The notes: generated by a model not told the origin, from the letters alone. Positions 24,335 through 35,419 are shown, counted from the first letter of the stretch. The stretch: 64,000 nucleotides of DNA from Limnanthes douglasii subsp. nivea (GCA_036936605.1 JAUPFV010000004.1:65868352-65932351), one strand, 5' to 3'. Numbers and translations: made by a program.

Positions 24335-24597
24335 ATGTTTACCTAGAAACCAGCTTGACCCTTTGTTCATGCTTCACATATTTTCATATAGTATCATGAG
24401 CTGGCTTTTTCATAACGGTTAGAAACGTTTGGAATGGTCTAGGCATGTGCGAAGACCAACTAGGCCTGTTATTGGGTCTGATATGTAACAGATGTCATCT
24501 TTCTTCAATACAAGAAGCCTCTTGATATCCCTTCTTTCTACCCAATAACCATCACCAACTTTTCCACTTGTCTTACCATTCTTTCTTTTTCGTTTAC

Positions 24598-24607
24598 TTT
24601 ATAAATA
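24598..24607 (+). promoter_or_regulatory. Candidate TATA box of antisense gene B
   Basis: TTTATAAATA on the plus strand, followed about 45 bp later by a GAGAGAAAAC leader and about 130 bp later by CCTTGCCGAAAAA. The same order (CTATAAATA, AG-rich tract, CCTTCGCCGAAAAA) occurs in element A at 6069-6200. Confidence 0.55.
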
Positions 24608-24729
24608 TTCATCTCACCATTGTTTGCGTTTTACAATTACTTTTAGTGAGAGAAAACAAAATCTTTACCTAAGAAAATCCTTTGATACTTTCATCTGAAT
24701 ACTCAACCTCTTGGCTACCCTTGCCGAAA

Positions 24730-27327
24730 AATTCATATTTCCCAGCCAGCTTTCTAATTTTATGAACTAATTTAAAGATCCTTCTTTATCTTAGTTTATG
24801 ATAAGATCTCCATCTACTAAAAATCAAATTTTGGGGCTTACGATTAATTTTGTATTAGTGAAAGTGCTGCTGAATACAAGACAACATGTGTTAGTGATAA
24901 CTCTTCTTCATTCTCCACTCAAACCACATTTTATGGTAATTTCAACCCTAATCAAATTTCTTATGTCTTTCCAAGTTCATCCACCCCAGAATCTCAATAC
25001 CTTTTAATAATAAACTCTTCTCAATCAAAGCCTCCAAATTCTACCCTCAAAAAAATAAGGGAAAAAGAAAAAAACCAAGGAAAGATGATGCCTCGAAACA
25101 AGGAGGTCCAAAGAGAAGAAGAAAGAAAAACAAGGCTCTAGTTGAAATTCCCAAGGACGTTGTTGCCTCAATAAGTGTAAACTTCAAATCACTCCTCCCC
25201 AAATATGCCATGGCGCTAAAAAGTATGCCATACATTTATTTAAACGAAGCTCAATTTGATCGCTTGAAGAAACAACGGGGAATGTCATACAACATTACAC
25301 TTCGAATTATAAAAGAAGGGGATACTACACTAGATTATGGAGCAGATGAATCGGTGGTCTATCCTAAGATCATCAATTGGTGTCTTCGATTCCCACTAGA
25401 TCCGATGATAGTGGAGTACTTCTAAATGTTGAACCTTTTCCCTACACAAGCGATACCAAATTGATGGTTCACACTCCTGCCAGCAATTATGGCTTCTAGA
25501 CTAATCCAAACCCCTCTATCCATTAAAGACTTTCTCGCCTTGACTAGAATTTCGAAGGGATTGGTGCTGCCATTTTATTATCTAACACTAGTTGATGGAT
25601 TCAAAATAATCGATGACCTGCTCTAAGCTAACAAATTCTATAAGAATAAAGTTTTCTTTATATCATGAGCTTAGGAGAATGGTAAACCATTATCCGAGGA
25701 GAACCTTTCCAAACTTAACCTTTTTGGAGAAGCAACCGTAAGTTTTATTATTTCCAATTCTTATTATTTTTTACAACGTAAATAAGTTTTTTCACATACA
25801 TTTCTACTGCATTCAGAAATTTCGAAAAGGTACAATAGTCGCAAAAAGGATGCAGAAGATGTTTTTGCTCAAATTGCCACGTGGGCAGAGAATGAATGGG
25901 GCAATGGTAACTACTCAGCTTTCCAACCCATAAATTTTATCAATAGTCATCTCTGGAGGGTTTTTTTGGGTGCTGACCTCCCCAAAAATTTAATGGAGCC
26001 ACCAAACCCAAACCTTGTTGTAAGGAGATTGTTAGTGCATGACAATAAGGTTATTTTTCCTATGCTAAACAGATTTGTCTATTATCTACCCTTGAAAAAT
26101 AAAGGGAAAAATAAAAAAATAAACTATCATATCTAGGGCTAGCTCTTCAACAAAACTGAAGCCATAAAAAAAGACTATATCCAAAAGGAAAGCAGCTGAA
26201 GTTAGCCTTCCAACAATCAAGGAAGAAGTCAAGGCTGAAACTTCTTCGAAAAGAAAGAAGACTACCGTCCCAAAGAAAAAGAACACTTCAAAAGCATCAC
26301 TAGCTAAAAGAGTAGAAAAGAACTCTGGAGAAACTGTCTTAAAAGTTTCTTCTACCGAAGCTGCAGAAACTGCAATGGAAGATCATCATGGACAAACTAC
26401 AATAGAAAATAATCAAGGAGGAATGGCAGCGGAAAATCTCCGAGAAAATAACCATGCTTTTCCTGATGATTCCATTAGAAAAGAGGAGCTTCAAGCTCTT
26501 TATAAAAATATGGATCCGAATGTTCAACAAATCGAGGAACACCTCCGAAATATTGGTCATCAGGTTACTGCTCCTCTTTTACAAGAATTTATGAACTCAG
26601 ATACTCCCTTGGCATCATCAGCTGCTCTCATGCCTTATAATAATCAAACGTTCATCCATGTCCTCCTCTCAAATCCATACGGAAACCATGGCTAAAGAGA
26701 TGGTCCGATATAAAAACGATGCTACTGTAGAGAAAACATTAAGTGAAATATTTGGCGAACAAATCAAAAATCAATTCCATGTATTCCAAGTCAACAAATC
26801 GCAATATATTCATGGAGTTATCCAGCTCAAACGTCATCTCCGCTCTTTCCATTATCAACAAATGGAAGAACTCAAGACTTTTCATCAAGTTGTCATAGAT
26901 GATCTTAATGACAAGCATGCAAAGGAATTATCCGAGGAGCCGCAAAAATATTCCACGCTTCAAAAAAATTTAAATAAGAGTGATGTAGAAAAAAAAAACA
27001 TGACAAATGATATGGCTACTCTAAAGAAGGAATTCAAAGAGGAAAAAGAAGTTGTTGTGGAAATTGCTAAGACTCAGTGTGGAATAACACACTTGCTGAA
27101 ATAAAAAAATGCCGAGGAGCATTAAACAATTAATTTGCTTTGTGAAATCCACGTAACGTTCTCAAAGGAAAATTTGTTAAGCTTCTTGGAATCAATCCCC
27201 TTGGATAACCGTACGAGCGAAGCCTTTATTCCTATCCCCACTGATTCTTCCGAAGAGACGGAATCAAAAGAAAATTATACTGAACATGGAGACTCATCTG
27301 AAGAGAACTCCGAAGAAGACAATTAAT
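24730..27327 (+). pseudogene. Antisense gene of element B
   Basis: Plus strand, convergent with B's pol. A basic segment rich in Lys/Arg lies at 25040-25140. The gypsy-type transposon domain lies at 25210-25640: 'MPYIYLNEAQFDRLKKQRG', 'FPLDPMIVEYF', 'ASRLIQTPLSIKDF', 'LPFYYLTLVDGFKIIDDL'. A 79 bp intron is at 25738-25816. Then come 'ATWAENEWGNGNYSAFQPIN' (25876-25940), a variable basic region, a long helical/coiled-coil region (26375-27104, with KEMVRYKNDATVEK), and an acidic Ser/Glu tail (27165-27325). The tail matches A's closely ('EAFIPIP' versus 'EAFDPIP', then SSEE repeats and 'EENS'). It is the most readable of the three copies but carries stops (near 25423, 25460, 25625, 27104) and frameshifts. 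Function unknown. Confidence 0.65.
25738..25816 (+). other. Intron in antisense gene B
   Basis: 79 bp, GTAAGTTTT to CTGCATTCAG, with a T-rich 3' end. The next exon starts AAATTTCGA, matching A's AAATTCCGA after its own 77 bp intron. The reading frames on the two sides only connect if this segment is removed. Confidence 0.65.
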
Positions 27328-27564
27328 TTGCTGTTCCTTTTTTTTAAGTTATAAAGTCATCGGATGGTCTAGGGTGACTTTTTTGTATGATATTTGAATT
27401 ATCTCTAATAAGATCGAATCCTAATCTTCAATTAACAAATACCCTTTCTTTTTTCATATTCATTTGTCTTATTATAAATGTTTTTAATTTTAATAATTAA
27501 TTTATTATAACCTCAGATTCCCACATGTGTCACATATAAATTTGTAATGTACCAAATAAAACAT

Positions 27565-27800
27565 AATACCTCGAATACAATTGATATGTTTAAAGAACAT
27601 TAACACCTCGAATATAAGTAGTTCATTTAGAGAATGTAGCACCTCGAATATAAGTATTGCATTTAGAGAATGTAGTACCTCGAATATAAATAATGCGTTT
27701 AGAAAGGGTCGCACCTCGAATATAGATAGTGCGTTTAAATAACGTAGCACTTCGAATACAAAAAGTGGATTTAGAAATCGTAGCACCTCGAATATGGTTG
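27565..27800. repeat. 36 bp minisatellite in the tail of element B
   Basis: About six imperfect copies of a 36 bp unit, agCACCTCGAATATAAGTAT then TGCATTTAGAGAATGT. It is clearly related to A's 35 bp unit (shared CAC(C/T)TCGAATAT and GTTTAAAGAA-like words), yet the copies within each element resemble each other more than those of the other element. The array lies between convergent gene ends, and its frames on the minus strand give a false repetitive ORF. Confidence 0.85.
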
Positions 27801-28049
27801 TTTCTTTGAACAGTGTTGATATATAACACTTCGGATTAGTTCCTATTGGTCAACAACTTCAAATATGATCACTCTTTGAGTAGTAACCAAAATTATTTAA
27901 ATATTTGTGTTTAAAACAACCATTTGCCAAAAAATAATTTTATTAATATCTTCGAATATTTACATTACACCTCATTAAAACCTTTCTGGACCAACATGGT
28001 AGGAAAGAGTGTGTCGATTATTCAAAACATTCTTAAAAAGAAAAAATCA

Positions 28050-29162
28050 TTCCAAATATAGTTTTAGATGTTTTATATTCCAAGGATATTGAAGTATCCT
28101 TCCTTGTTTATAACAAAGTCGATACGTACCCGGTTTTATCTTCTTCATCACCATATGATCCTCTCAATACGGGGCCATCTTTCCAATTCGTTTGCCATTT
28201 ATGTGAAGGAATAATTTCCTTAAGCCTTTGCCACCTACTTTGAAATCCCTCTTTCTCACCTTCGAATTATATCAACTCTTTATCAAAGTTTGATAATGAG
28301 TCATGTTCAAATGAGCTCTAACTTTTTTTCCTCGATCAAGTCTAGTTTGTTTTTGTTGCCTCTTCATTGATCTGTTCGGAATATTGAAATACTCTAGAAA
28401 ACTAGACTCTGCAGGACTAACAGCGTCCATACCATACACCAAGGTAAAAGGTGTTTCTTGAGTAGCCTCTCTAGGAATTGTTCGATAAGTCCACACCACC
28501 TTTTGCAAATAATTAGGCCATTTCCCTACAACACCTGTTAAATTCTTCTTCAAACCCTCCAAAATAAATCTATAAGTCACTTTTACTTTACCATTCACTT
28601 AAGGATGAAAAGGTGTAGAAAAACACTGTCTTATTCCCTTCGAAGCGCAAAAAAAATCATATCTCTGTTGTTAAATTGAGGACCATTATCCGTACTGAAT
28701 TTCTGAGGCACTTCGATCATCTGACGCCCTCCAGAAGCCATAGGAAATGGTCCTACTAAATATATTCTCCCATCTATCAAAAGGAACAGCTTCAGATATA
28801 GAAAAAAGTCGTACTACTGGTCCGTGAATAGAATTGGCAAAATGTTGACAAGCATCACAACCTCAGACTAAGATCTTCGCATCATTCATAACTGAAGGCC
28901 AATAATAACCTACTAACAAAACCCGACACATCAAAAACTTGAAACCATAATGAGCTGCAACTTCACCATCATGCAGCTCTAACAAAATCTCTTGAGATTC
29001 TTCCTTTCCCAAACAACGCAACAATGGTCTACTTAAAGACCTTTTGTATAACACTTCATCCAATACCACATGACCATGGGCCTTGTATCTTAACTTTTTA
29101 GCCAATTGTGGATCTTGAGGTAACATGTCTCTTTGTAAAAAATTAAGAATATTCGACCTCAA
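28050..29162 (-). pseudogene. Integrase of element B
   Basis: Minus strand. The N-terminal zinc-binding region is at 28863-29162: 'DEVLYKRSLSRPLLRCLGKE' and 'LLELHDGEVAAHYGFK', then 'GYYWPSVMNDA'. The core is stop-ridden at 28640-28860. The C-terminal part of the core is at 28272-28598: 'WPNYLQKVVWTYRTIPREAT', 'TPFTLVYGMDAVSPAE'. The GPY-like module and ending are near 28080-28250. Just downstream, 27962-27985 holds the shared ATTAAAACCTTTCTGG tail motif. Confidence 0.75.
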
Positions 29163-29299
29163 TCATTTCAAATTATGTCTGGAGTGACAAATAATTCCTC
29201 GGTATATTTACGTTGCTTTAATCGTGCTAAAATTGAAGGACTCTCCTGTAACAATATCAATAGATATTCTTCTGTATAAAAAAATTATTGTTAAAGAAT

Positions 29300-30665
29300 G
29301 AGCAACTGTATTATCTCCTCAGTTAATATTGTCTACAATCACTTTGTCAAACAAAAGAGTCAAATTTTGAAGCTCGCGTAGATACAAAATTAATTAATCT
29401 TTCTTAGACTCAGATAAACCTGTCATGCGATTTTCCACTAGTTGCGAGTCTGTTTCCAAACGAACTATTGTTGCTCAACATATATTTGCAAGCCTCAACT
29501 CAACTAGCGCACCCTCATATTCAGCTTCATTATTAGATGCGTGAAAACAAAATCGAATAGCCTGATACATTGCCTCCGCAGAAGGAGCAACTAATTGTAC
29601 CCCCTCACTACACCCCAATATGTTTGACCCACCATCCATTTGAACCACACACAATGAAGTTTTTGGAAAAAATTCTTTCTCCTTATCTGATCGGCTTGAA
29701 TGAAATTCGATGATAAAATCAGCTAAATATTGTGCTTTAATAGCTATTCGAGGAGCAAAAGTTATATCAAAATCTGCCAATTCTACCGACCATTTAGTCA
29801 TTTTACCAGAAATATCTAGTCGTTGTAATACATTATCCAAGGGGAAAGAAGTTCCAACCACAATGGTATGAGCTTGAAGATAAGGGCGCATTTTCCTAGT
29901 AGTCACCACTAGAGCCAAAGCTAATTTTTCTAGTTTCAAGTACCTCTTATCTGTAATGTAATAAACTGGCTTTGTAACTCTTTTGTCTTCGCATATCAAA
30001 AAAATGCTTATAGAAAAATCAGACACTGCTATATATAAGAATAGTTGCTCTCCAATTCGAGACTTAGACAAAATTTCTGGTGATACAATAAGTTCTTTAA
30101 TTTTTGAAAAAGCTGCTTCACAATCTGGTGTTCACTAAAAAAAATTAGTCTTCGTTGTACTTGGAAAAAAGGAAAACATTTGTCAGAAAACCTTGAAATA
30201 AAACAGTTAAGGGCAATTAACCAACCTGTTAAGACTTGCACTTCCTTTATAGTTTGAAGCGATGTCATTGAAACCAATGCCTTTAATTGTTCAGGCTTTT
30301 CTTCTATTCCTTTTTCACTAATATTATACCCCGAAACCTTTCTTGATCGGACACCAAAAGTTCATTTCTCATGATTCAGCTTCAAACAAATGGCTCTCAA
30401 TTTTAGAAAATTCTCCTCTAAATCTTCGAGGTTTTCACTATCTATAGAACTCTTAACCAACATATCATCAATGTACACCTCCATATTCATTTCGATCTGT
30501 GGAGAAAAAGCCTTATTCACCAACCTTTGATATGCTTCTCCAACATTCTTCAACCCAAATGGCATGACCCTATAACAATGTAGTCCTCGGTCAGTGATGA
30601 ATGCAGTACTTTCCTGATGTATTAGATCCATTTAAATCTGATTATACATTGCAAAACCATTCATA
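29300..30665 (-). pseudogene. RNase H and partial reverse transcriptase of element B
   Basis: Minus strand. RT starts abruptly at about 30665 (…FAMYNQI, stop, MDLIHQESTAFITDRGLHC). It then reads CYRVMPFGLKN and an intact YIDDMLVKSS at about 30450-30480. Thumb and RNase H follow at 29475-30277: 'ALNCFISRFSDKCFPFFQ', 'GEQLFLYIAVSDFSISIFLI', 'KWSVELADFDITFAP', 'VVQMDGGSNILGCSEGVQLV', 'SNNEAEYEGALVELRLA'. The RNase H carries the expected D..G and E residues. The missing N-terminal RT, protease, gag and 5' LTR show a large 5' deletion. Confidence 0.8.
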
Positions 30666-31359
30666 ATCTATTTTTGTTCGTCTTAAAAAGACAAAATCAA
30701 TTATACTTTCAGATTTTTTTTTTCAAACTCCAATTTAAAAAATACAAACTTTAAAAAGTTTGATTCAAATAAAAAAATGGTTACGTGACACGAAATATGT
30801 ATATTTGAAGTATTATCAGAAAATTTGGTATCTTAAAGTCCATAATAAGGATGGGGTTTAGCTAAACTATTCCATAAAATATTATAATAGTTCCAATTTA
30901 AGTCTACACAACACTCATTATAAGTTGACCCAATTTTTCCAAAAATACCCTTACCCCAAAACTCTAAGTCTATCCAATTTACCCAAGTATTTTCGTAAGT
31001 CTACCTAGTAACATTTTCTCTATCCTCAATTTCATCTTCAACATTTCTATCTTCATCTTCAACCTTAAACTAATCTCATGAATACCAAATATCTAAAACT
31101 TAAATTCTCAAGACTACCTCACTTCATCTCAAAACTCCAAAAAAGTAAGCCTTCTTCTTGTTTTTTATGTATAATCTCATATTTTATGTTCTGTTGATTA
31201 TTGGTAGATTTCTATTTAGATATCTAAAATATTTAGTTCTAGTGTTATAGGCGAGTTAACTTAATTTTTAGCTGGTTTTCGTGGTTGATTGATAGTTTCA
31301 CATTGTTATTTTGATAATCTAATTTACAATTTTGGACATTGTATCGAAGAATAGGAGTT
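30666..31359. other. Intergenic; nothing recognised
   Basis: AT-rich DNA between the truncated end of element B and the F-box pseudogene. I saw no ORF, repeat or LTR end that explains the truncation at 30665. A pyrimidine-rich, T/C-patch area at 31010-31150 could be the old promoter and leader of the F-box gene. Confidence 0.3.
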
Positions 31360-32340
31360 TGGGTTCACTCATTTACTTCGACGTCAGTGGTGTATCGAGT
31401 TCTCATTTACGATGTAGATGAACCACAACGCCAACACATAATGCTTTATAATATCAAGTTCAAGGTTTGCTATACTCCATTTAAAACAAGGATCTTTGTC
31501 TGATAAACTATTTGGAATCATAGTGGTACAGTATAGTGCTTTGATTACAATTTATCTCCCTTTGGCGATGGATCAATGCTTAGATTTTTAAGATCTTCAA
31601 CCAATACTTATTTTGAATTGCTATTATCGTGCAACTGTTTAGTTTGTATTTTTAGACACACGCCTGATGAAGTTAGTGTGCGCTTATGGAACCCATGTAT
31701 TTTTCTCTATAAAGAATGACCAAGCATGCAGATATCTAAAATTAATTATTCGTTTTGGTTATGATCACTCCACCGATCATTACAAAATCCTATTTTTCTC
31801 TGATTTTAATAATCAAAGAGCTGAATTGCGCCTCTATTCACATAAGTCGGGATTTTCTTGAAATGATGTTACCTATATTGATAAAGTACCATAGTCTATA
31901 AGGTTACATTGTAATAAAGTTATTAGGTGCATACCAATATTTTAGTTTTCGAATTAGCCACCGAAAGGTTCAAGCAAGTTCCACTACCGCAGGATTTGGA
32001 CCCTAGAAGGACGTAATTATTGACTTTAGAAGGACGACTATGTTGTGCAGTAGGCCATAGGAATAGCTACATGGAAAACTTTATGTCTTATTCATGTTGG
32101 AGAGTCTATGAATATGGCCTAAATGGAAGTTGGAGTAATTTATTTTCCCTACATGTGTCTGGTCCATGTAGACATCCAATATGTTTTACCCAATGTAATA
32201 AGCTTACAATGATGTCAACTAGTTACTACTCATTGGTGAAGTTTGATCATAACAATAACATTATGTCTCATCCGCTATCTGCAGTATGCGACAGTGGAGA
32301 TTTGGTGGTTTACATGGAGACTTTAATCTCACCTTAGTAT
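31360..32340 (+). pseudogene. F-box protein with F-box-associated (FBA) domain, decayed
   Basis: Plus-strand frames together resemble plant F-box/FBA proteins, substrate receptors of SCF ubiquitin ligases. In order: 'LLSCNCLVCIF' (like 'VGSCNGLVCL', about 31615-31650), 'VRLWNPCI' (like 'LWNPS', 31675-31700), 'IIRFGYDHSTDHYKIL' (like 'GFGYD...DDYKVV', 31740-31790), 'RLCCAVGH' and 'WRVYEYGLNGSWSNLF' (FBA core, 32035-32150), and a C-terminal 'VVYMETLISP' (like 'VYVESLVSP', 32300-32335). The order and spacing are right, but frames shift at least twice and a stop ends one segment at 31859. The N-terminal F-box itself was not recognised upstream. Confidence 0.65.
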
Positions 32341-32473
32341 GTTTTTATGTTTAATTTTGTATCTCTAAACTCATGATATGTAATGACAAGTTTAATCCTC
32401 ACTTAGCATCTTTTTTTGTTTTATTTTGTGTCTCCAAACTTATAATATGTAATAACAACTTTAAACACCTAAA
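32335..32473. repeat. Tandem duplication of about 69 bp after the F-box pseudogene
   Basis: Two adjacent copies, starting TTAGTATG at about 32335 and TTAGCATC at about 32404, each containing TTTTGT(A/G)TCTC(T/C)AAACT and ATATGTAATAAC-like words. The copies have diverged by roughly one base in five. It probably arose in the old 3' untranslated region. Confidence 0.65.
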
Positions 32474-32779
32474 TAAGTTTTATGTGTGTTGTATCAATAT
32501 ATTTTGGGAATACACTTTTTCATTTTGGAAGTACCGCACCGTCTGGGCTAACATGTTCATACCGGCGGATTAGTAGTCCACCCCAAACGACAGATAACGT
32601 AACCGTCGGTGCTCTATGAAGATGGCGGTATACGTTGTGGACATCATCAAGTTCATGCAACGTCGACAGTCTTTAATTTTAGGGTCGATCGCGTCGCACT
32701 ACACTAGTAGTTGCAAAATCAAGCACTGGCGATGGATTTTTATCTAACATTGGAGGGGGTGCTCCTCGTAAAGGAAAAT

Positions 32780-35390
32780 AAGTGAAACTAACATGATTCC
32801 TACCTGGTTGCACTACAAAGTGGAGGATGCATTTAAACTACGACATGGTCGTGATTCTCATCTCGGACATCGTCATCCAATACTCATAAGTACCACTACT
32901 ATTGTCATATTTTAAACATTTCGTGAAGTTACATAACTTCTTCATACTATCATATATCCTCATAGATAATCCATAAGCTCGTGGTAGAGGGAATTTCTAA
33001 TAGACTTCCATCAATCTTCTTGCCCGTATAAGCCAAACGCATTGGACCGATATCTGCAATGCCCGTGTTCTTTAACGTCGTTCATGGAAGTTATAACAGA
33101 TCTATAGCATATAGGTAATTTGTTTAAGTAACGTTCTATATGAGAATCTCATTGAACCTTAGCAGGCATCATACTTCTTTTGCTACAACCAATCATTTTG
33201 CTCAGTCGTGAATGCATCATACGAGTTTCAAATGACAATCCAACTTTGAACGGTTTCTCAAGAATAGCAATATGAGCACTTCATTATGTAGGAACTCGGC
33301 TTTCTATTCGTAATTTTATCAGTGGAGTTGCGTTCCCTTGCATAATAGCCTATGAAACATTAAAAGTTTGGCGCAATGATGGTTCACTCGCTTTCTCATC
33401 ATCTAACACGTGTTCGTTTTGTGATTTCTCTCGCTTAGTAGACGAATTTGATTCAAAAATAAATTTTTATGTTTCATAATTAGTCGAGCACGTGGTTTTA
33501 GTTTGTCCTTCGGATCTAAAAGGGAATACATTTCTGGATAAACTACTTCAAACCATTTTTTGTAAACATTTTTTATGCATGCATCGTCTTTGGTTTGCAT
33601 AAAAACATCAACTAGTTTATCTATTTTCTCTTTCAATACCTTTTTCGGGTTTCATTATGATGGAAAACTATTTCTAACCTCTTACAATGATCGTGGAACA
33701 AGTGCAAAGGTACCGCTAACCTTTTTTTTACAAAATCAAAAATGTCGTGTGAACAAAGTATACCGTGCGTAGTTCCTACATGACATGAGAAATTTGACTC
33801 GTAATTAGCTACCATTTTTTCGGAATATTCAAGCTCCATTGAAAACAACTCTAAAGATTCGTGAGAGACGTTACCTCTCGTACATCTTATGCGCAACTTT
33901 GTGTAGGGCTAAAACTGGACTATTCTCGAACGACCCTCTAATAAATTTATGTTGCAAACCGAGCAAAGTATGAACTTTTAACCAAAACGAATCAAAATTA
34001 CTTTTGCTCGTACCAAGGGTCCGCTTAAGCAAGAAATGAGTGCTCTCCACGCGGTTGGTGGTTTGGTTACCCAAATGCAAGAACTTGTTAGTTTTCTACG
34101 TGATAAACTTATCATGGTAAGACTCTAACCAACTCTCCGTATATTCGATTGCTTTCGTATAATCTTTGAGGTCCTCGAGAATTTTCGCCAGATAGGTATT
34201 AAACGAGAGTTTTGTGTCTGAAAGCATGATGTTATTCCACAACTTCAAAAATTCATTGGACACTTTTTTGTGGTTGATGATTGTTTTTAATTTTACCAAA
34301 TACGTTCATGTTAATGTGTCATTGACATAACAAGTGGGTTGCTTTGCGAAACACTAGATCAACCGTCTTAACCAACGTTAAATTTCTATCCGTCAATATA
34401 ATGGACGGTTGTTAGATTGAGTGAGTTACCCTCAATGATTGAAGGCATTCCAGTACGTACTTGTAGTTCTCAAGGTTCTCTTTGGATATAAACACAAATA
34501 TGATGTAGAAAGTCTTACCCGTACAAGTGGCTCCAATGACCTCATACAACGGCATCCTATACTTTGTTGGCTTGTATGTGTTCTCCATAATTAGCACGTT
34601 TGTGAAAGTTCGTAGCAAATCTAAACTAACCGTGTGTGCAAATAAAAAAAATATATGATACCACTCTCGGAGGCCGCTCTTTGTCATTCGAAGTAGTCTA
34701 ACCGTTTAAGTTCACCTAAAAAATATTGAATCTACGACCCATCACTTTTGTCTCTCTTGCACTATTTAAGTTGAGCATTGTATATCGTGCGCAGGTAAGA
34801 CGAGTTGTTAGGGTTCATCATCTTTACTGCGTCCAAAATTACTCGATGACTGGATCTCATGTTTATAAAATGAATTAAAAATTCAAACTTTTTATCCAAG
34901 AACCATCCTAAATAAGAAAGACCTTCACTATATTTCGTGTTGTCATGATTGTGAACGCCGCACACGATCTGTAAGGATTCTTCGTCATCTTTTTTCATTT
35001 CTCCTTTAAGATTAAATGGGCATTTGCATTTCTTGGTTTTGGTAGACTTTCTTTTTAGATCCTTAAGATCTACCAATCTTGTGTACGTGCTAGATCTTTC
35101 GCATACGAATACTAGCCTATGTGTTTTCCTATTTCTCGCATCATCTTGACGTCTTACTACAACTACTAGCTCATTGTCTTTCCAGTTTTCTTAACCCAAT
35201 CAACCAAACCTTGTTGCGTATAGTTGGCTTTAGTTGTAAAGACATCACTATAATCGATATATATAGCCTCCGACATACCGTGAGTATCCTTAACATCGGA
35301 ATCTTTTTCCCGTAAACCGGTATCCTTAACACCAGAATCCACTCCAGCAAATCCAGGCTCCTTTCTCTCCTACAACAATCGCAAATTATT
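32780..35390 (-). pseudogene. FAR1/MULE transposase fused to an OTU-like domain
   Basis: Minus strand. The N-terminal FAR1-type DNA-binding region is at 34980-35260: 'WVKKTGKTM', 'LVFVCERSSTYTR', then 'KKCKCPFNLKGEMKK' and 'VHNHD' (Cys/His set of the WRKY-GCM1-like finger). The MULE transposase core is at 34096-34690: 'LIMENTYKPTKYRMPLYEVI' holds Glu where family members have the first catalytic Asp, and 'IILTDRNLTLV' near 34370-34410 keeps the second. 'HLGNQTTNRVESTHFLLKR' is at 34020-34075. The SWIM-like finger 'SCHVGTTHGILCSHDI' lies near 33760-33820. After a linker, 32960-33110 encodes 'DVKEHGHCRYRSNAFGLYG', matching the OTU cysteine-peptidase start (usual DGNC.YRA) with Cys kept. Fusions of this type are known in plant Mutator-like elements. 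Stops and frameshifts abound. Confidence 0.75.
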
Positions 35391-35419
35391 ATGAAATGTA
35401 AGATAAAACATTAATTTCT

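Larger units (their letters stand above)
5058..30665 (-). mobile_element. Element B: Ty3/gypsy (Tat/Retand-like), outer host of the nest, 5' truncated
   Basis: B runs on the minus strand in two pieces: 24335-30665 (part of RT, RNase H, integrase, minisatellite, antisense gene) and about 5058-5395 (rest of the 3' region and LTR remnant). Element A sits between them. The join is supported because internal sequence on each side lines up with one continuous stretch in A: 5141-5395 matches the part just inside A's LTR, and 24380-24480 matches the next part, with shared words such as 'catatttTCATATAG' and 'TAACGGTTAGAAACGTT'. At the right end homology stops inside RT at about 30665, so gag, protease and the 5' LTR are missing. 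Confidence 0.65.

Noticed and set aside
27505..27829. Two minus-strand frames encoding a repetitive Leu/Ile/Arg protein
   Set aside because: They are translations of the 36 bp minisatellite, whose length is a multiple of three, so repetitive open frames are expected.
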